From positions 1-64,000 of the forward strand of contig NZ_LMFZ01000005.1 in assembly GCF_001427305.1 (NCBI RefSeq): DNA of 64,000 nt, given 5' to 3'. The notes below the pieces were generated by a model. The model made no database searches. It saw only the letters and a list, made by a program, of their open reading frames with translations, and had not been told where the DNA came from. The position numbers and the translations under genes were made by a program. Of this stretch, positions 1 through 9,091 are shown piece after piece (within the stretch, counting starts at the first letter, position 1; each line of letters opens with the position of its first letter). This DNA is from Duganella sp. Root1480D1 (GTDB lineage: Bacteria; Pseudomonadota; Gammaproteobacteria; Burkholderiales; Burkholderiaceae_D).

Positions 1-98
1 CCAGTAGCGGTGCGCCCAGGTGGATGGCCGCCGCCATCCAGGCCGACGTCGCCGCGCGTTACGGCGTCGCGCTCGAACCCGAGCCGGTCTTTATTTGA
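1..98 (+). CDS. murB: UDP-N-acetylenolpyruvoylglucosamine reductase, C-terminal tail (partial)
   Basis: Only the last 31 codons lie in the window, read from base 3 to the TGA at 96-98. The peptide has the alternating helix and the LEPEPVFI ending typical of the MurB C-terminus. MurB is the cytosolic flavoenzyme that reduces UDP-GlcNAc-enolpyruvate to UDP-MurNAc in peptidoglycan synthesis. The last A of the stop codon is also the first base of a 40-bp palindrome. Identification rests on a short tail and is moderately sure. Confidence 0.6.
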   Translation, partial: SSGAPRWMAAAIQADVAARYGVALEPEPVFI

Positions 99-179
99 AA
101 GTCGGGGTCAGCTCCGGCAATCGGACATAAATTTCGCAAGCGAAATTTATGTCCGATTGCCGGAGCTGACCCCGACTTT
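98..179. repeat. Family A palindrome, copy A1 (40-bp perfect hairpin)
   Basis: Arms 98-137 and 140-179 are perfect reverse complements with a 2-nt loop. The outer 30 nt (starting AAAGTCGGGGTCAGCTCC) are identical to copy A2 at 22187. The inner 10 nt differ from A2 but still pair. It lies between convergent ends of murB and the gene at 183-587 and carries A- and T-tracts at its ends, so it could work as a bidirectional terminator. It shares one base with the murB stop codon. Confidence 0.9.
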
Positions 180-182
180 TAA

Positions 183-587
183 TTAGAGACCTTCCTTCAG
201 CATCTTCTCCATCGCCACGCGCGACACGTGCGGTGTGTCCTTGCCGGATTCCACCTGCCACAGGCCCCCCTTCTGCAGCACCACGTATTCCACCTGCGCG
301 CTGCCGCCTTTCGGGTGCGGCACCGCCTGCTCCATATCCAGCCCCGATGTCGGGGTGTAGGTATAGGTGACGACGGCCTTGCAGCGCGCACCGTCGCAGT
401 TCACCGCGTCGGTCTTCCAGCCATCGACCAGGTGAACCTGCTCGTAATAGCCTTCGGTATCGTTGTGAAGGCGTCCGCCGTCCAGTTCGAACTTCAGGAA
501 TTGATCAAGTGCCGCTTGCGGCGTGGCTTCCGCGGCATGCGCGGAGATGGCGGCGCACAGCGCGGCCAGAATAGTAAGTTTTTTCAT
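183..587 (-). CDS. Putative exported protein of unknown function
   Basis: 134 aa from the ATG at 587. A longer in-frame start exists upstream, but the 587 start gives a clean signal peptide: MKKL, a hydrophobic core, then AHA-A as a likely cleavage site near residue 19. The mature part is small and polar, with a pair of cysteines about 45 residues into it and a TYTYTP strand, which suggests a small periplasmic beta-rich domain. I do not recognise the family. It is divergent from the diguanylate cyclase at 660, with about 70 bp between the two starts, and convergent with murB across palindrome A1. Confidence 0.65.
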   Translation of the reverse strand: MKKLTILAALCAAISAHAAEATPQAALDQFLKFELDGGRLHNDTEGYYEQVHLVDGWKTDAVNCDGARCKAVVTYTYTPTSGLDMEQAVPHPKGGSAQVEYVVLQKGGLWQVESGKDTPHVSRVAMEKMLKEGL

Positions 588-659
588 AACGGTATTATAT
601 TTTTCTGTAGGGCAATTACTCAACACGAAAATCCGACGCAAAACTCTAAAATCCATATA

Positions 660-1610
660 ATGCCTTTCATGCAAGAATCGACACTATATGGCCGCGTTTT
701 AGGCCTCGCAAACCTCGGGCTGACGGTGCTGGACGCCGACCAGCGCATCATCTTCTGGAATCAATGGCTGGCCAGCCGCTCCGGCATGGCCGCATCCCGC
801 GTGCAGGGACTGACTTTGGTGGAAGCCTTCCCCGAGCTGTCCGGCAAGCGCATCGAGCAGTCGCTCCACACCGCACTGGCCAACAACCTGCCGTCCGTGC
901 TGCCGCAAAACCAGGACCGCACGCCCTTCCCGCTGTTCGCTGCCGGCACCTGGGGCGGCGAACGTATCGAACAAGCCGTGACGCTGACGCCCTTCAACGA
1001 GGGCAAGGAGCGCTTTTGCCTGGTCGAAGTGGCGGATGTCAGCAACATCGTGGGCCGTGAACGCCAACTGCGCGGCCAGGCCGAAGCCCTGCGCGCGCAA
1101 TCCTATGTGGATGGCCTGACCGGCATCGCCAACCGCCGCCATTTCGACGTAGCGCTGGACCGCGAACTGCGCCGGGCGCAGCGCCAGGGAGCCAGCCTGT
1201 CCCTGCTGCTGATGGATATCGACTCCTTCAAGGCCTATAACGACCATTTCGGCCACCAGCAGGGCGACGCCTGCCTGACCATGGTGGCTGAAGCCTTCGC
1301 CTCGCGCCTGCAACGGCCGGCCGACCTGGCCGCGCGCTACGGTGGCGAGGAGTTTGCCGCCATCCTGCCGGACACCACGCCCGAGCAGGCGGCCCAGCAC
1401 GCGGAAGTGATCCGCGCTCATGTTGAATCGCTGAACATGGCGCACGCGCCCAAGGCCGTGCATCCGCAAGTCACCCTGAGCATCGGGGTCGCCAGTTTCG
1501 ACACGGAACGCCTGAACGACGCCAAGTCGCTGCTGGAAGCGGCCGACCGCGCGCTCTACACTGCCAAGCGCGAAGGCCGCAACCGGGTGATCGTCGGGCA
1601 GCCTGCCTAG
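660..1610 (+). CDS. PAS-GGDEF diguanylate cyclase
   Basis: 316 aa from the ATG at 660; an in-frame ATG at 669 is an alternative, and neither has a clear ribosome site. Residues about 10-130 form a PAS-like sensor (LTVLDADQRIIFWN). A GGDEF domain follows from DGLTG at 151, with the metal-binding MDIDSF near 186 and the signature GGEEF at 228-232. RPAD at 219-222, five residues before the signature, is an inhibitory I-site. Intact motifs predict an active enzyme making cyclic di-GMP with product feedback. There are no membrane segments, so it should be cytosolic. Its stop codon overlaps the stop of the convergent gene that follows. Confidence 0.9.
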   Translation: MPFMQESTLYGRVLGLANLGLTVLDADQRIIFWNQWLASRSGMAASRVQGLTLVEAFPELSGKRIEQSLHTALANNLPSVLPQNQDRTPFPLFAAGTWGGERIEQAVTLTPFNEGKERFCLVEVADVSNIVGRERQLRGQAEALRAQSYVDGLTGIANRRHFDVALDRELRRAQRQGASLSLLLMDIDSFKAYNDHFGHQQGDACLTMVAEAFASRLQRPADLAARYGGEEFAAILPDTTPEQAAQHAEVIRAHVESLNMAHAPKAVHPQVTLSIGVASFDTERLNDAKSLLEAADRALYTAKREGRNRVIVGQPA

Positions 1611-1882
1611 CCTTGGTAGAAATAAGGATCGAGTGCCGTCACCTGCGTGATCTTGTCCACCGGCAGGTGATTCATTTCGGCCGTTTCGCGGATCGCTTCC
1701 GGAGACGGCGCCTCATACAGGCAGTACGTCTTGCGCAGGTCATCGCTCACATAGGAATGGATCCAGGTGACGCCGCTGCGGGCATTGGTGCCGATCACAA
1801 GGTCGCAAGCCTTGGCGCCATCTGCGTTGACAGGAATGTGCAAGCCGTCCGGAAAAGTGCGCTCAACAATATAGCGGGGCAT
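1607..1882 (-). CDS. DUF4242 (SCO4226-like) small protein
   Basis: 91 aa. The ATG at 1882 is preceded by AAGGAG, which favours it over an upstream in-frame start. The sequence MPRYIVERTFPDGLHIPV and the ALDPYF ending match the DUF4242 family, ferredoxin-like alpha/beta proteins whose Streptomyces member binds nickel. Function in the cell is unknown. It is convergent with the diguanylate cyclase (stops overlap by 3 bp) and lies 75 bp downstream of the DadA-like gene on the same strand, so the two may be co-transcribed. Confidence 0.75.
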   Translation of the reverse strand: MPRYIVERTFPDGLHIPVNADGAKACDLVIGTNARSGVTWIHSYVSDDLRKTYCLYEAPSPEAIRETAEMNHLPVDKITQVTALDPYFYQG

Positions 1883-1957
1883 GATGGTCTCCTTGGGTCC
1901 CTGATTTGCGGCCGAGCCGCCAATCTTCACCATAGACCATCTGGCCACGCTGTCCAG

Positions 1958-3169
1958 TCAAGCCGCCACCTGCCCTGCGATAAGCTCAGCAGTAGCTGCC
2001 GACATGGTCCATCCCAGATGGCCATGTCCGGTGTTGTAGAACACCCCGGGGCGCTTGCCTGGCCCGACGCGCGGCATCAGGTCCGGCATCATCGGCCGCA
2101 AGCCAGCCCACGGCACCACCTGGCGCGTGCAGACGCCGGGGAAGCATTGCTGCACCCAATTCACCAGCGGTGCAATGCGGTCGGCGCGAATATCGCGGTT
2201 AAAGCCGTTGAACTCCGCCGTTCCCGCCACGCGGAAGCGGTTGGCGCCCAGGCGGCTGCTGACCAGCTTGGTGGCATCGTCCACCAGGCTGACGGTCGGT
2301 GCGGCGGCGCGGCTTGGCGCATCCTCCAGCATCACCGTGATCGAATAGCCCTTCACAGGGTAGACATTGACGCGGTCGCCCAGCATGGCAGCCAGCTCGC
2401 GGCTGGCCGTGCCGGCGCAGACGACTACTGCGTCGAAACGCCGTGACTCTTCCTCGCCGTCCAGCACGAACCTGACGCGTGCGCCGTCGCCGCCGGCTTC
2501 CACGCTGCGCACTTCGGCGCCGCACACCATCTGCACCCCGCGCGCCTCGGCCGCCTGCGCCAGTCCCACCGTGAATTTGTGGATGTCGCCGGTACTATCG
2601 CTCTCGGTAAAGAAACCGCCATGGAAGCGGCCTTCCAGCGTCGGCTCGATCGCCCGCATTTCGTCCGGCGTCACCGCGCGCCGCTGCAGGCCGCCCTGTG
2701 CCAGCAGCCCGGTCACCCGCGTTGCATGCTCGAAACCTGCCTTGTCGCGGTAGACATGCAGGATCCCCTCATGCCGCTCATCGAAATCGATGCCCTCCTC
2801 GCGCGCCCAACCGAACAGGTGCTCGCGCGCGGCAATCGCCAGGCGTGTGCTGGCGATCGTGTTGCTCTCGTAACGGGGAATGGCAGCCAGGAATTCGGCG
2901 AACCAGGACAGCTTGTGCCAGCCAGGCCTGGGATTGAGCAGCAATGGCGCATCGCTGCGCATCATCCACTTCAAGCCTTTGCCCACTGTGCTCCAGCTAT
3001 TCCACGCTTCGGCATGGGAAGCCGACAGCTGCCCACCGTTGGCAAAGGAAGTTTCCATGGCCGGATAGCGATGGCGCTCGAACAAGGTGACCCGGAGGCC
3101 GCGGCGCGCCAGCGCATAAGCTGTCGTGACGCCGGTAATGCCGCCGCCGATAACTGCGACTGATTTCAT
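1958..3169 (-). CDS. dadA: FAD-dependent D-amino acid dehydrogenase family protein
   Basis: 403 aa. The N-terminus has the Rossmann motif VAVIGGGITG (residues 4-13), followed by the ANGGQLS segment near 43 and a C-terminal GHGHLGWTMS FAD-contact motif, the pattern of DadA-type enzymes. These membrane-associated dehydrogenases oxidise D-amino acids to 2-oxo acids and ammonia and pass electrons to the respiratory chain. Length fits the family (about 410-430 aa). It follows a small membrane protein on the same strand with a 15-bp gap. The exact substrate cannot be read from sequence, and a related glycine/proline oxidase role is possible. Confidence 0.85.
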   Translation of the reverse strand: MKSVAVIGGGITGVTTAYALARRGLRVTLFERHRYPAMETSFANGGQLSASHAEAWNSWSTVGKGLKWMMRSDAPLLLNPRPGWHKLSWFAEFLAAIPRYESNTIASTRLAIAAREHLFGWAREEGIDFDERHEGILHVYRDKAGFEHATRVTGLLAQGGLQRRAVTPDEMRAIEPTLEGRFHGGFFTESDSTGDIHKFTVGLAQAAEARGVQMVCGAEVRSVEAGGDGARVRFVLDGEEESRRFDAVVVCAGTASRELAAMLGDRVNVYPVKGYSITVMLEDAPSRAAAPTVSLVDDATKLVSSRLGANRFRVAGTAEFNGFNRDIRADRIAPLVNWVQQCFPGVCTRQVVPWAGLRPMMPDLMPRVGPGKRPGVFYNTGHGHLGWTMSAATAELIAGQVAA

Positions 3170-3184
3170 GAAGGGATTGCGCGA

Positions 3185-3559
3185 TTACTGCGTCGCTACC
3201 CTTCCATGCGAGGCGGCGCCGGTGGCGCCCAGCACGCCGGCAATCAGCAATACATACCACAGCGCGCCAGTACCGCCATGCAGCGCCATCAGGGCCGTGG
3301 CATCGGCCACCAGGGCAGCCGCGCAGCCGAGCGCCAGCAGCAGCAAGGCGATCGACACGGCAAACGACAGCGCGCGGAAATTGGCCACGCGCGCGCCGGT
3401 GGCAAACAACAGGTACCCGGTCACGCTAAACAGCGGGAACATCAGCCACAGCGAAACGCCGGCCGCCAGTCCCCCTACGCCCAGCTGCGCCAGCACCAGC
3501 GCGGCTCCGGAAAACAGGCCAAGCGCCAGCAGCAGCGCACCAACAATTGCCAAAATCAT
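3185..3559 (-). CDS. Small integral membrane protein, unknown function
   Basis: 124 aa from the ATG at 3559, which has a GAGGAG ribosome site 6 nt upstream; the longer in-frame start has none. Four hydrophobic stretches are visible, near residues 1-20, 28-50, 60-82 and 92-115, with short polar loops, so it is a four-helix inner membrane protein. It is the first gene of a likely two-gene unit with the DadA-like dehydrogenase. No family was recognised. Confidence 0.7.
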   Translation of the reverse strand: MILAIVGALLLALGLFSGAALVLAQLGVGGLAAGVSLWLMFPLFSVTGYLLFATGARVANFRALSFAVSIALLLLALGCAAALVADATALMALHGGTGALWYVLLIAGVLGATGAASHGRVATQ

Positions 3560-3679
3560 GGCTAACTCCTCAGACCAAAATATGAGAATACTAATAGTCC
3601 CCATTGTAAACGCAACATGGCGGGCCGCGCCGATTTAGTACAATAGGTTTTTTCCGTCCCTCTCGACTCCAGGACTGCA

Positions 3680-4609
3680 ATGAATCAGCTCGAACAGCTC
3701 AAGCAATACACTACCGTTGTTGCCGACACCGGCGATTTCCAGTCGATCAAGGCTTATGCGCCGCAAGACGCAACCACCAATCCATCGCTGATCCTGAAGG
3801 CGGTGCAGAAGGATGAATACAAGCCACTGCTGGAAAAGGCCGTGCGCGACAGCCCGAACGCCACTACCGGCGAAATCATCGACAAGCTGCTGATCGCTTT
3901 CGGCACCGAAATCCTGAAATTCGTGCCGGGCCGAGTTTCCACCGAAATCGACGCGGCCCTGTCCTTCGACGTGGCGGGCAATGTGGCCAAGGGCCGCGAA
4001 CTGATCGCCCTGTATGAAAAAGCCGGCATTCCGCGCGAACGGGTGCTGATCAAGATCGCCTCCACCTGGGAAGGCATCCGCGCCTCCGAGCAACTGGAGA
4101 AGGAAGGCATCCGCACCAATATGACCCTGCTGTTCTCGCTGTGCCAGGCTATTGCCTGCGCAGAAGCGGGCTCGCAGCTGATTTCCCCGTTCGTCGGCCG
4201 CATCTACGACTGGTTCAAGAAATCCACCGGCATCGATTACCAGGGCGCCGAAGATCCGGGCGTGCAGTCGGTCAAGCGCATCTACAACTATTACCGCAAG
4301 TTCGGCTACAAGACCGAAGTGATGGGCGCCTCCTTCCGCAACACCAGCCAGATCCTGGAACTGGCCGGCTGCGACCTGCTGACCATTTCGCCGGACCTGC
4401 TGCAAAAGCTGGCCGACACCCAGGCACCGGTCGAGCGCAAGCTGTCGCCGGCCGACACCGGCACCGCCGTCAAGATCTCGATGGACGAAAAGACGTTCCG
4501 CTTCATGCTGAACGAAGATGCGATGGCCACCGAAAAGCTGGCCGAGGGCATCCGCGCCTTCGTGGCCGACTCGAACAAGCTGAAGCAGATGATCTCGGCA
4601 ATGCGTTAA
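3680..4609 (+). CDS. tal: Transaldolase
   Basis: 309 aa, the usual length for TalB-type transaldolases. The Schiff-base lysine is K125 in RVLIKIAST, with the catalytic D17 in VADTGDF and the conserved TTNPSL at about 32-37. It moves a dihydroxyacetone unit between sedoheptulose-7-phosphate and glyceraldehyde-3-phosphate in the non-oxidative pentose phosphate pathway, in the cytosol. It is monocistronic, with an intrinsic terminator 21 bp after the stop. Confidence 0.97.
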   Translation: MNQLEQLKQYTTVVADTGDFQSIKAYAPQDATTNPSLILKAVQKDEYKPLLEKAVRDSPNATTGEIIDKLLIAFGTEILKFVPGRVSTEIDAALSFDVAGNVAKGRELIALYEKAGIPRERVLIKIASTWEGIRASEQLEKEGIRTNMTLLFSLCQAIACAEAGSQLISPFVGRIYDWFKKSTGIDYQGAEDPGVQSVKRIYNYYRKFGYKTEVMGASFRNTSQILELAGCDLLTISPDLLQKLADTQAPVERKLSPADTGTAVKISMDEKTFRFMLNEDAMATEKLAEGIRAFVADSNKLKQMISAMR

Positions 4610-4630
4610 GCTCTGCCATTTCAATGCGGA

Positions 4631-4656
4631 AAAGGACGCTTCGGCGTCCTTTTTTG
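4631..4656 (+). terminator. Intrinsic terminator after transaldolase
   Basis: AAAGGACGC and GCGTCCTTT pair as a 9-bp stem around a TTCG tetraloop, followed by further Ts. The stem, stable loop and U-tract make a classical Rho-independent terminator. Confidence 0.92.
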
Positions 4657-4738
4657 TTATTTTGGCCTGTACAAAACGTTACAATTGACAGTGTTATACA
4701 ATTTTCGGCGCAGTCCCACCCCACAGAACGAGACGCCA

Positions 4739-5932
4739 ATGAAACCTGTATTGCGCACCCTACCGCTGGCTATTGCCCTGTCGCTCACCCTGGCGGCATG
4801 CAGTGATAAGAAAGACGCCAACAAGGCGGCCCCGCCCCCACCCACCGTTTCCATCATCACCGCCACCAGTGGCGAAGTGACCGTCACCAACGAACTGCCG
4901 GGCCGCGTCGAAGCTTCGCGCATCGCCCAGGTGCGGGCGCGCACGCCGGGCATCGTGCTGCAGCGTGTGTTCAAGGAGGGCGGCGACGTCAAGGCGGGTG
5001 AAGTCCTGTTCCGCATCGATCCGGCGCAGTTCCAGGCCAATGTGGAAAGTGCCGATGCCGCCATCGCCCGCGCCGAAGCCAACCTGGCGCAGGCCGACCT
5101 GAAGGCCAAGCGCTACAAGCCGCTGCTGGCGGCGCAGGCCGTCAGCCAGCAGGAATACGACGATGCCGTCACCGCGCAAAAACAGGCTGGCGCCGAATTG
5201 CAGTCGGCCCGCGCCGCGCGCAAGAATGCCGGGCTGACGCTGGGCTACGCCACCGTCACGGCACCAATCTCGGGCCGGGTGGGCCGCGCCCTGGTCACCG
5301 AAGGCGCGCTGGTTGGCCAGAATGAAGCAACGCCAATGGCCACCGTGCAGCAACTGGACCCGATTTACGTCACCATCACCCAATCTTCCGCCGAGCTGCT
5401 GCGCCTCAAGCAGGCACTGTCTGCCGGCACCCTGAAAAGCGCCGGCAAGGACCAGGCGCGCGTCACCCTGCTGACCGAAGATGGCCAGGAATATTCGCGC
5501 CCCGGCAAGCTGCTGTTCTCCGACGTTGCGGTCGACGAATCCAGCGGCTCGGTGTCGATGCGGGCCGAATTCCCGAATCCCGAGCGCACCCTGCTGCCGG
5601 GCATGTACGTGCGGGCTCGCCTGGAACAGGGCGTCAACGAATCGGCCATCACCGTGCCGCAGCAAGCCGTGGTGCGCGGCGCGGAAGGCGCTTCGGTGCT
5701 GGTGGTCGGAGCCGACAACAAGGTCAGCTCGGTGCCGGTCAAGGCCGATGCCGCAGCCGGCGGCAAGTGGGTGGTCAGTTCCGGCCTGAAGGGCGGCGAG
5801 CGCATCATCGTGGAAGGCTTCCAGAAGACCAAACCAGGCGGCACGGTCAATCCGGTTCCGTGGAAAGGCCCGGCATCCGGGCCTGCACCGGCCGGCGCTG
5901 CGCCTGCCGCATCCGCCCCGGCGGCCAGGTAA
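4739..5932 (+). CDS. RND efflux periplasmic adaptor lipoprotein (AcrA/MexA type)
   Basis: 397 aa from the ATG at 4739. A lipoprotein signal ends in LAAC (C21), so it is anchored to the inner membrane. The membrane-fusion order follows: a lipoyl half-motif near 60-90, a coiled-coil hairpin rich in Ala/Gln/Glu at about 100-170, the second lipoyl half (TAPISGRVGR) near 180, then beta-barrel domains and a Pro/Ala-rich tail. It links the pump at 5945 to the outer membrane channel at 9088. Spacing to the pump gene is 12 bp, so it is one operon. No regulator gene is adjacent. Confidence 0.95.
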   Translation: MKPVLRTLPLAIALSLTLAACSDKKDANKAAPPPPTVSIITATSGEVTVTNELPGRVEASRIAQVRARTPGIVLQRVFKEGGDVKAGEVLFRIDPAQFQANVESADAAIARAEANLAQADLKAKRYKPLLAAQAVSQQEYDDAVTAQKQAGAELQSARAARKNAGLTLGYATVTAPISGRVGRALVTEGALVGQNEATPMATVQQLDPIYVTITQSSAELLRLKQALSAGTLKSAGKDQARVTLLTEDGQEYSRPGKLLFSDVAVDESSGSVSMRAEFPNPERTLLPGMYVRARLEQGVNESAITVPQQAVVRGAEGASVLVVGADNKVSSVPVKADAAAGGKWVVSSGLKGGERIIVEGFQKTKPGGTVNPVPWKGPASGPAPAGAAPAASAPAAR

Positions 5933-5944
5933 AGGGGCCGCCAC

Positions 5945-8900
5945 ATGGCAAAGTTCTTTATCGACCGCCCCGTGTTCGCGTGGGTGATCGCGCTCTTCAT
6001 CCTGCTGGGTGGAGCGCTGGCGATCACCACCCTGCCGGTTGCGCAATACCCGACCATCGCACCGCCATCCATCGTGGTCAGTGCCACCTATCCCGGCGCT
6101 ACCGCTCAGGTGCTGGACGATGCCGTCACCTCCGTCATCGAACAGGAGATGAACGGCGCCGATGGCTTGCAGTACGTCGAGTCGCAAAGCGATTCGAACG
6201 GTTCCGTCAGCATCACCGTCACTTTCCAGCCAGGCACCAATCCGGACCTGGCGGCGGTGGACGTGCAGAATCGCATCAAGCGTGTTGAGTCGCGCCTGCC
6301 GCAGGCTGTGATCCAGCAAGGCGTGCAGGTCAACAAGGCGCGCTCCAACATCCTGATGTTCGTCGGCGCCTACTCGGCCGACGGCAGCATGGACCCGACC
6401 GCGATCGGCGACTACCTGGCGCGCAACGTGCTGAATGAAGTCAAGCGCCTGCCGGGCGTAGGCCAGGCCCAGTTGTTCGGCACCGAGCGCGCCATGCGCA
6501 TCTGGGTCGATCCCGACAAGCTGACCGGCTACAAGCTCAATATGAGCGACGTTACCGCGGCGATCCGCCAGCAGAATGCCCAGGTGGCGGGCGGCACGGT
6601 GGGCGACCTGCCAACCACCCGTGCCCAAACCTGGTTCGCTCCCGTGGTGGTGACCGGCCAGCTTGCCTCGGTCGAGGAATTCGGCAAGGTCGTGCTGCGC
6701 GCCAACCGCGACGGCTCGCTGGTGCGCTTGCGCGACGTAGCGCGGATGGAACTGGGCGGCTCCAGCTACGGCATCAGTGCGCGCCTGAACGGGCAGCCAT
6801 TCGTCGCCATCGCCGTGCAGCAGTCGCTGACTGGCAACGCCTTGGCCACCGCCACCATCGTGCGCGAGAAGATGGACGAGCTGCAGAAGTACTTCCCGCC
6901 TGGCCTGAAATACACCGTGCCATACGACACCTCGCTGTTCGTCAAGATCTCCATCGAGGAAGTGGTCAAGACCTTGCTGGAAGCTGTGGCCCTGGTGTTC
7001 CTGGTGATGTACATCTTCCTGCAGAACTTCCGCTACACCCTGATCCCGACCATCGTGGTGCCGGTCGCGTTGATGGGTACTTTCGCCGCCATGCAGGTAT
7101 TCGGCTTCTCGATCAACGTGCTGACCATGTTCGGCATGGTGCTGGCCATCGGTATCCTGGTCGACGATGCGATCGTGGTGGTGGAGAACGTCGAACGCAT
7201 CATGAGCGAGGAAGGCTTGTCGCCGCGTGAAGCGACGCGCAAGGCCATGTCGCAGATCACCGGCGCGATCATCGGCATCACCCTGGTTCTGATTGCCGTG
7301 TTCATCCCGATGGCCTTCTTCGGCGGCGCCGTAGGCGCGATCTATCGCCAGTTCTCGCTGTCGATGGTATCGGCCATGGTGTTCTCGGCGCTGATGGCGC
7401 TCTCGCTGACACCGGCCCTGTGCGCCACCATGCTGAAACCGGTCGAAGCCGGCCACCACCATGCCAAGACCGGCATCTTCGGCTGGTTCAACCGCGGCTT
7501 TGCTGTCACTGCCACGCGTTACCAGGGCTGGGTTGCGAAAATCCTGACCCGCACCGGGCGGTTCCTGCTGATCTTCGTGGCGCTGCTGGGCATTGTGGCG
7601 TGGCTGTACGTGCGCCTGCCCTCCTCCTTCCTGCCAAACGAGGACCAGGGCTATATCATCGCCAACGTGCAGCTTCCGCCGGGCGCTTCTCGCAACCGTG
7701 CCGAGGCCGTGCTGGCCGAAGTGGATTCCTACTTCCGCGCCCAGCCTGGCGTGGCACGCACGATTGCGGTGGCTGGCTTCAGCTTCTCCGGCAGCGGCCA
7801 GAACGCCGGCCTGGTGTTCGTGCCGCTGAAAGACTGGAAAGAGCGCGGCCCCGACCAGTCGGCGGAAGCGATTGCCATGCGATCCTTCGGCGGCCTGGCC
7901 CATATCCAGGATGCGCAAGTGTTCGCACTGAGCCCGCCGCCAATCCGCGAACTTGGCAATGCGACCGGCATCACCGCCCGCTTGCAGGACCGCGGCGGAC
8001 TTGGGCACGAAGCCTTGCTGGCGGCGCGTAACCAGCTTCTCGAACTGGCAGGCAAGAGTAAGATCCTGACCGGCATGCGTCCGGAAGGCCTGGAAGATGC
8101 ACCGCAGCTGCAGGTCGACATCGACCGTGAAAAAGCCAATGCATTGGGCGTGGCGTTCGCCGATATCACGTCCACGCTGGGCACGGCTTTCGGCTCGTCT
8201 TACGTGAACGACTTTGCCGCCAGCGGCCGCCAGCAGCGCGTGATCGTGCAGGCCGACCAGCTGCGCCGCATGCAGCCGGACGATATCCTGCGCTTGAACG
8301 TGCGCAGCAGCACAGGCACGATGGTGCCGTTTGCCTCGTTCTCGACCACACGTTGGGTGACCGGCCCGATCCAGCTGGTGCGCTACAACGGCTACCCGGC
8401 CTACCGCCTGAGCGCCAATGCGGCGCCGGGGCATTCGACCGGCGAGGCCATGGAGGAGCTGCTGCACCTGGCGCAGCAACTGCCGCCGGGTTTCGGTATC
8501 GAGTGGACCGGCCAGTCGGCAGAGGAACGCCTGTCCGGCTCGCAGGCGCCGGCACTATTTGCGCTGTCCATGCTGGCTGCCTTCCTGGTGCTGGCCGCGC
8601 TGTACGAGTCGGAATCGATTCCGGTGGCTGTGCTGCTGGTGGTGCCGCTGGGCGTGCTCGGCGCCCTGCTTGGCGCCCACTTGCGCGGGCTGCCGAACGA
8701 CGTCTACTTCAAGGTGGGGCTGATTGCGATCATCGGCTTGTCTGCCAAGAACGCGATCCTGATCATCGAGTTCGCCAAGGACTTGCAGGCGCAGGGCAAA
8801 GGGTTGATCGAAGCGACGCTGGAGGCGGTGCACCTGCGCTTCCGCCCGATCATCATGACCTCGCTGGCCTTCATCCTTGGCGTACTGCCGCTGGTGATCG

Positions 8901-9091
8901 CCTCCGGCGCCGGCTCGGCCTCGCAGCGCGCCATTGGTACCGGCGTGATGGGCGGCATGATTACCGCCACCGTGCTGGCGGTGTTCCTGGTGCCTGTGTT
9001 CTTTGTGGTCGTGCGCCGCATCTTCAAAGGCAGCGAACGCCAACGCCGCCTCGCCGCGCATGAACTGGATCTCCCGGAGTCGAAACAATGA
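5945..9091 (+). CDS. RND efflux pump, HAE1 (AcrB/MexB) family
   Basis: 1048 aa, the standard length for AcrB. It opens with MAKFFIDRPVFAWVIAL, the conserved first helix. The proton-relay aspartates D407 and D408 are in GILVDDAIVVVENVER, and the partner lysine is K935 in LSAKNAILIIEFAK. Twelve membrane helices and two large periplasmic loops fit the hydrophobicity pattern. It should export hydrophobic drugs, dyes or solvents by proton antiport. Its last codons overlap the start of the channel gene (ATGA), so translation is coupled. Substrate range cannot be inferred. Confidence 0.97.
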   Translation: MAKFFIDRPVFAWVIALFILLGGALAITTLPVAQYPTIAPPSIVVSATYPGATAQVLDDAVTSVIEQEMNGADGLQYVESQSDSNGSVSITVTFQPGTNPDLAAVDVQNRIKRVESRLPQAVIQQGVQVNKARSNILMFVGAYSADGSMDPTAIGDYLARNVLNEVKRLPGVGQAQLFGTERAMRIWVDPDKLTGYKLNMSDVTAAIRQQNAQVAGGTVGDLPTTRAQTWFAPVVVTGQLASVEEFGKVVLRANRDGSLVRLRDVARMELGGSSYGISARLNGQPFVAIAVQQSLTGNALATATIVREKMDELQKYFPPGLKYTVPYDTSLFVKISIEEVVKTLLEAVALVFLVMYIFLQNFRYTLIPTIVVPVALMGTFAAMQVFGFSINVLTMFGMVLAIGILVDDAIVVVENVERIMSEEGLSPREATRKAMSQITGAIIGITLVLIAVFIPMAFFGGAVGAIYRQFSLSMVSAMVFSALMALSLTPALCATMLKPVEAGHHHAKTGIFGWFNRGFAVTATRYQGWVAKILTRTGRFLLIFVALLGIVAWLYVRLPSSFLPNEDQGYIIANVQLPPGASRNRAEAVLAEVDSYFRAQPGVARTIAVAGFSFSGSGQNAGLVFVPLKDWKERGPDQSAEAIAMRSFGGLAHIQDAQVFALSPPPIRELGNATGITARLQDRGGLGHEALLAARNQLLELAGKSKILTGMRPEGLEDAPQLQVDIDREKANALGVAFADITSTLGTAFGSSYVNDFAASGRQQRVIVQADQLRRMQPDDILRLNVRSSTGTMVPFASFSTTRWVTGPIQLVRYNGYPAYRLSANAAPGHSTGEAMEELLHLAQQLPPGFGIEWTGQSAEERLSGSQAPALFALSMLAAFLVLAALYESESIPVAVLLVVPLGVLGALLGAHLRGLPNDVYFKVGLIAIIGLSAKNAILIIEFAKDLQAQGKGLIEATLEAVHLRFRPIIMTSLAFILGVLPLVIASGAGSASQRAIGTGVMGGMITATVLAVFLVPVFFVVVRRIFKGSERQRRLAAHELDLPESKQ

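Noticed and set aside
228..659. N-terminal extension of the diguanylate cyclase frame
   Set aside because: It lies wholly antisense to the exported protein at 183-587 and has no domain; the ATG at 660 starts a complete PAS-GGDEF protein.
4685..4702. TTGACA near TATACA upstream of the efflux adaptor as a promoter
   Set aside because: The two boxes are only 4 bp apart, so they cannot be a sigma-70 pair; no good alternative spacing was found.
4760..8479. Very long minus-strand open frame (1239 codons) opposite the RND adaptor and pump
   Set aside because: It is the antisense shadow of two clear pump genes in GC-rich DNA; its His/Gln/Arg-rich composition is typical of such shadows.
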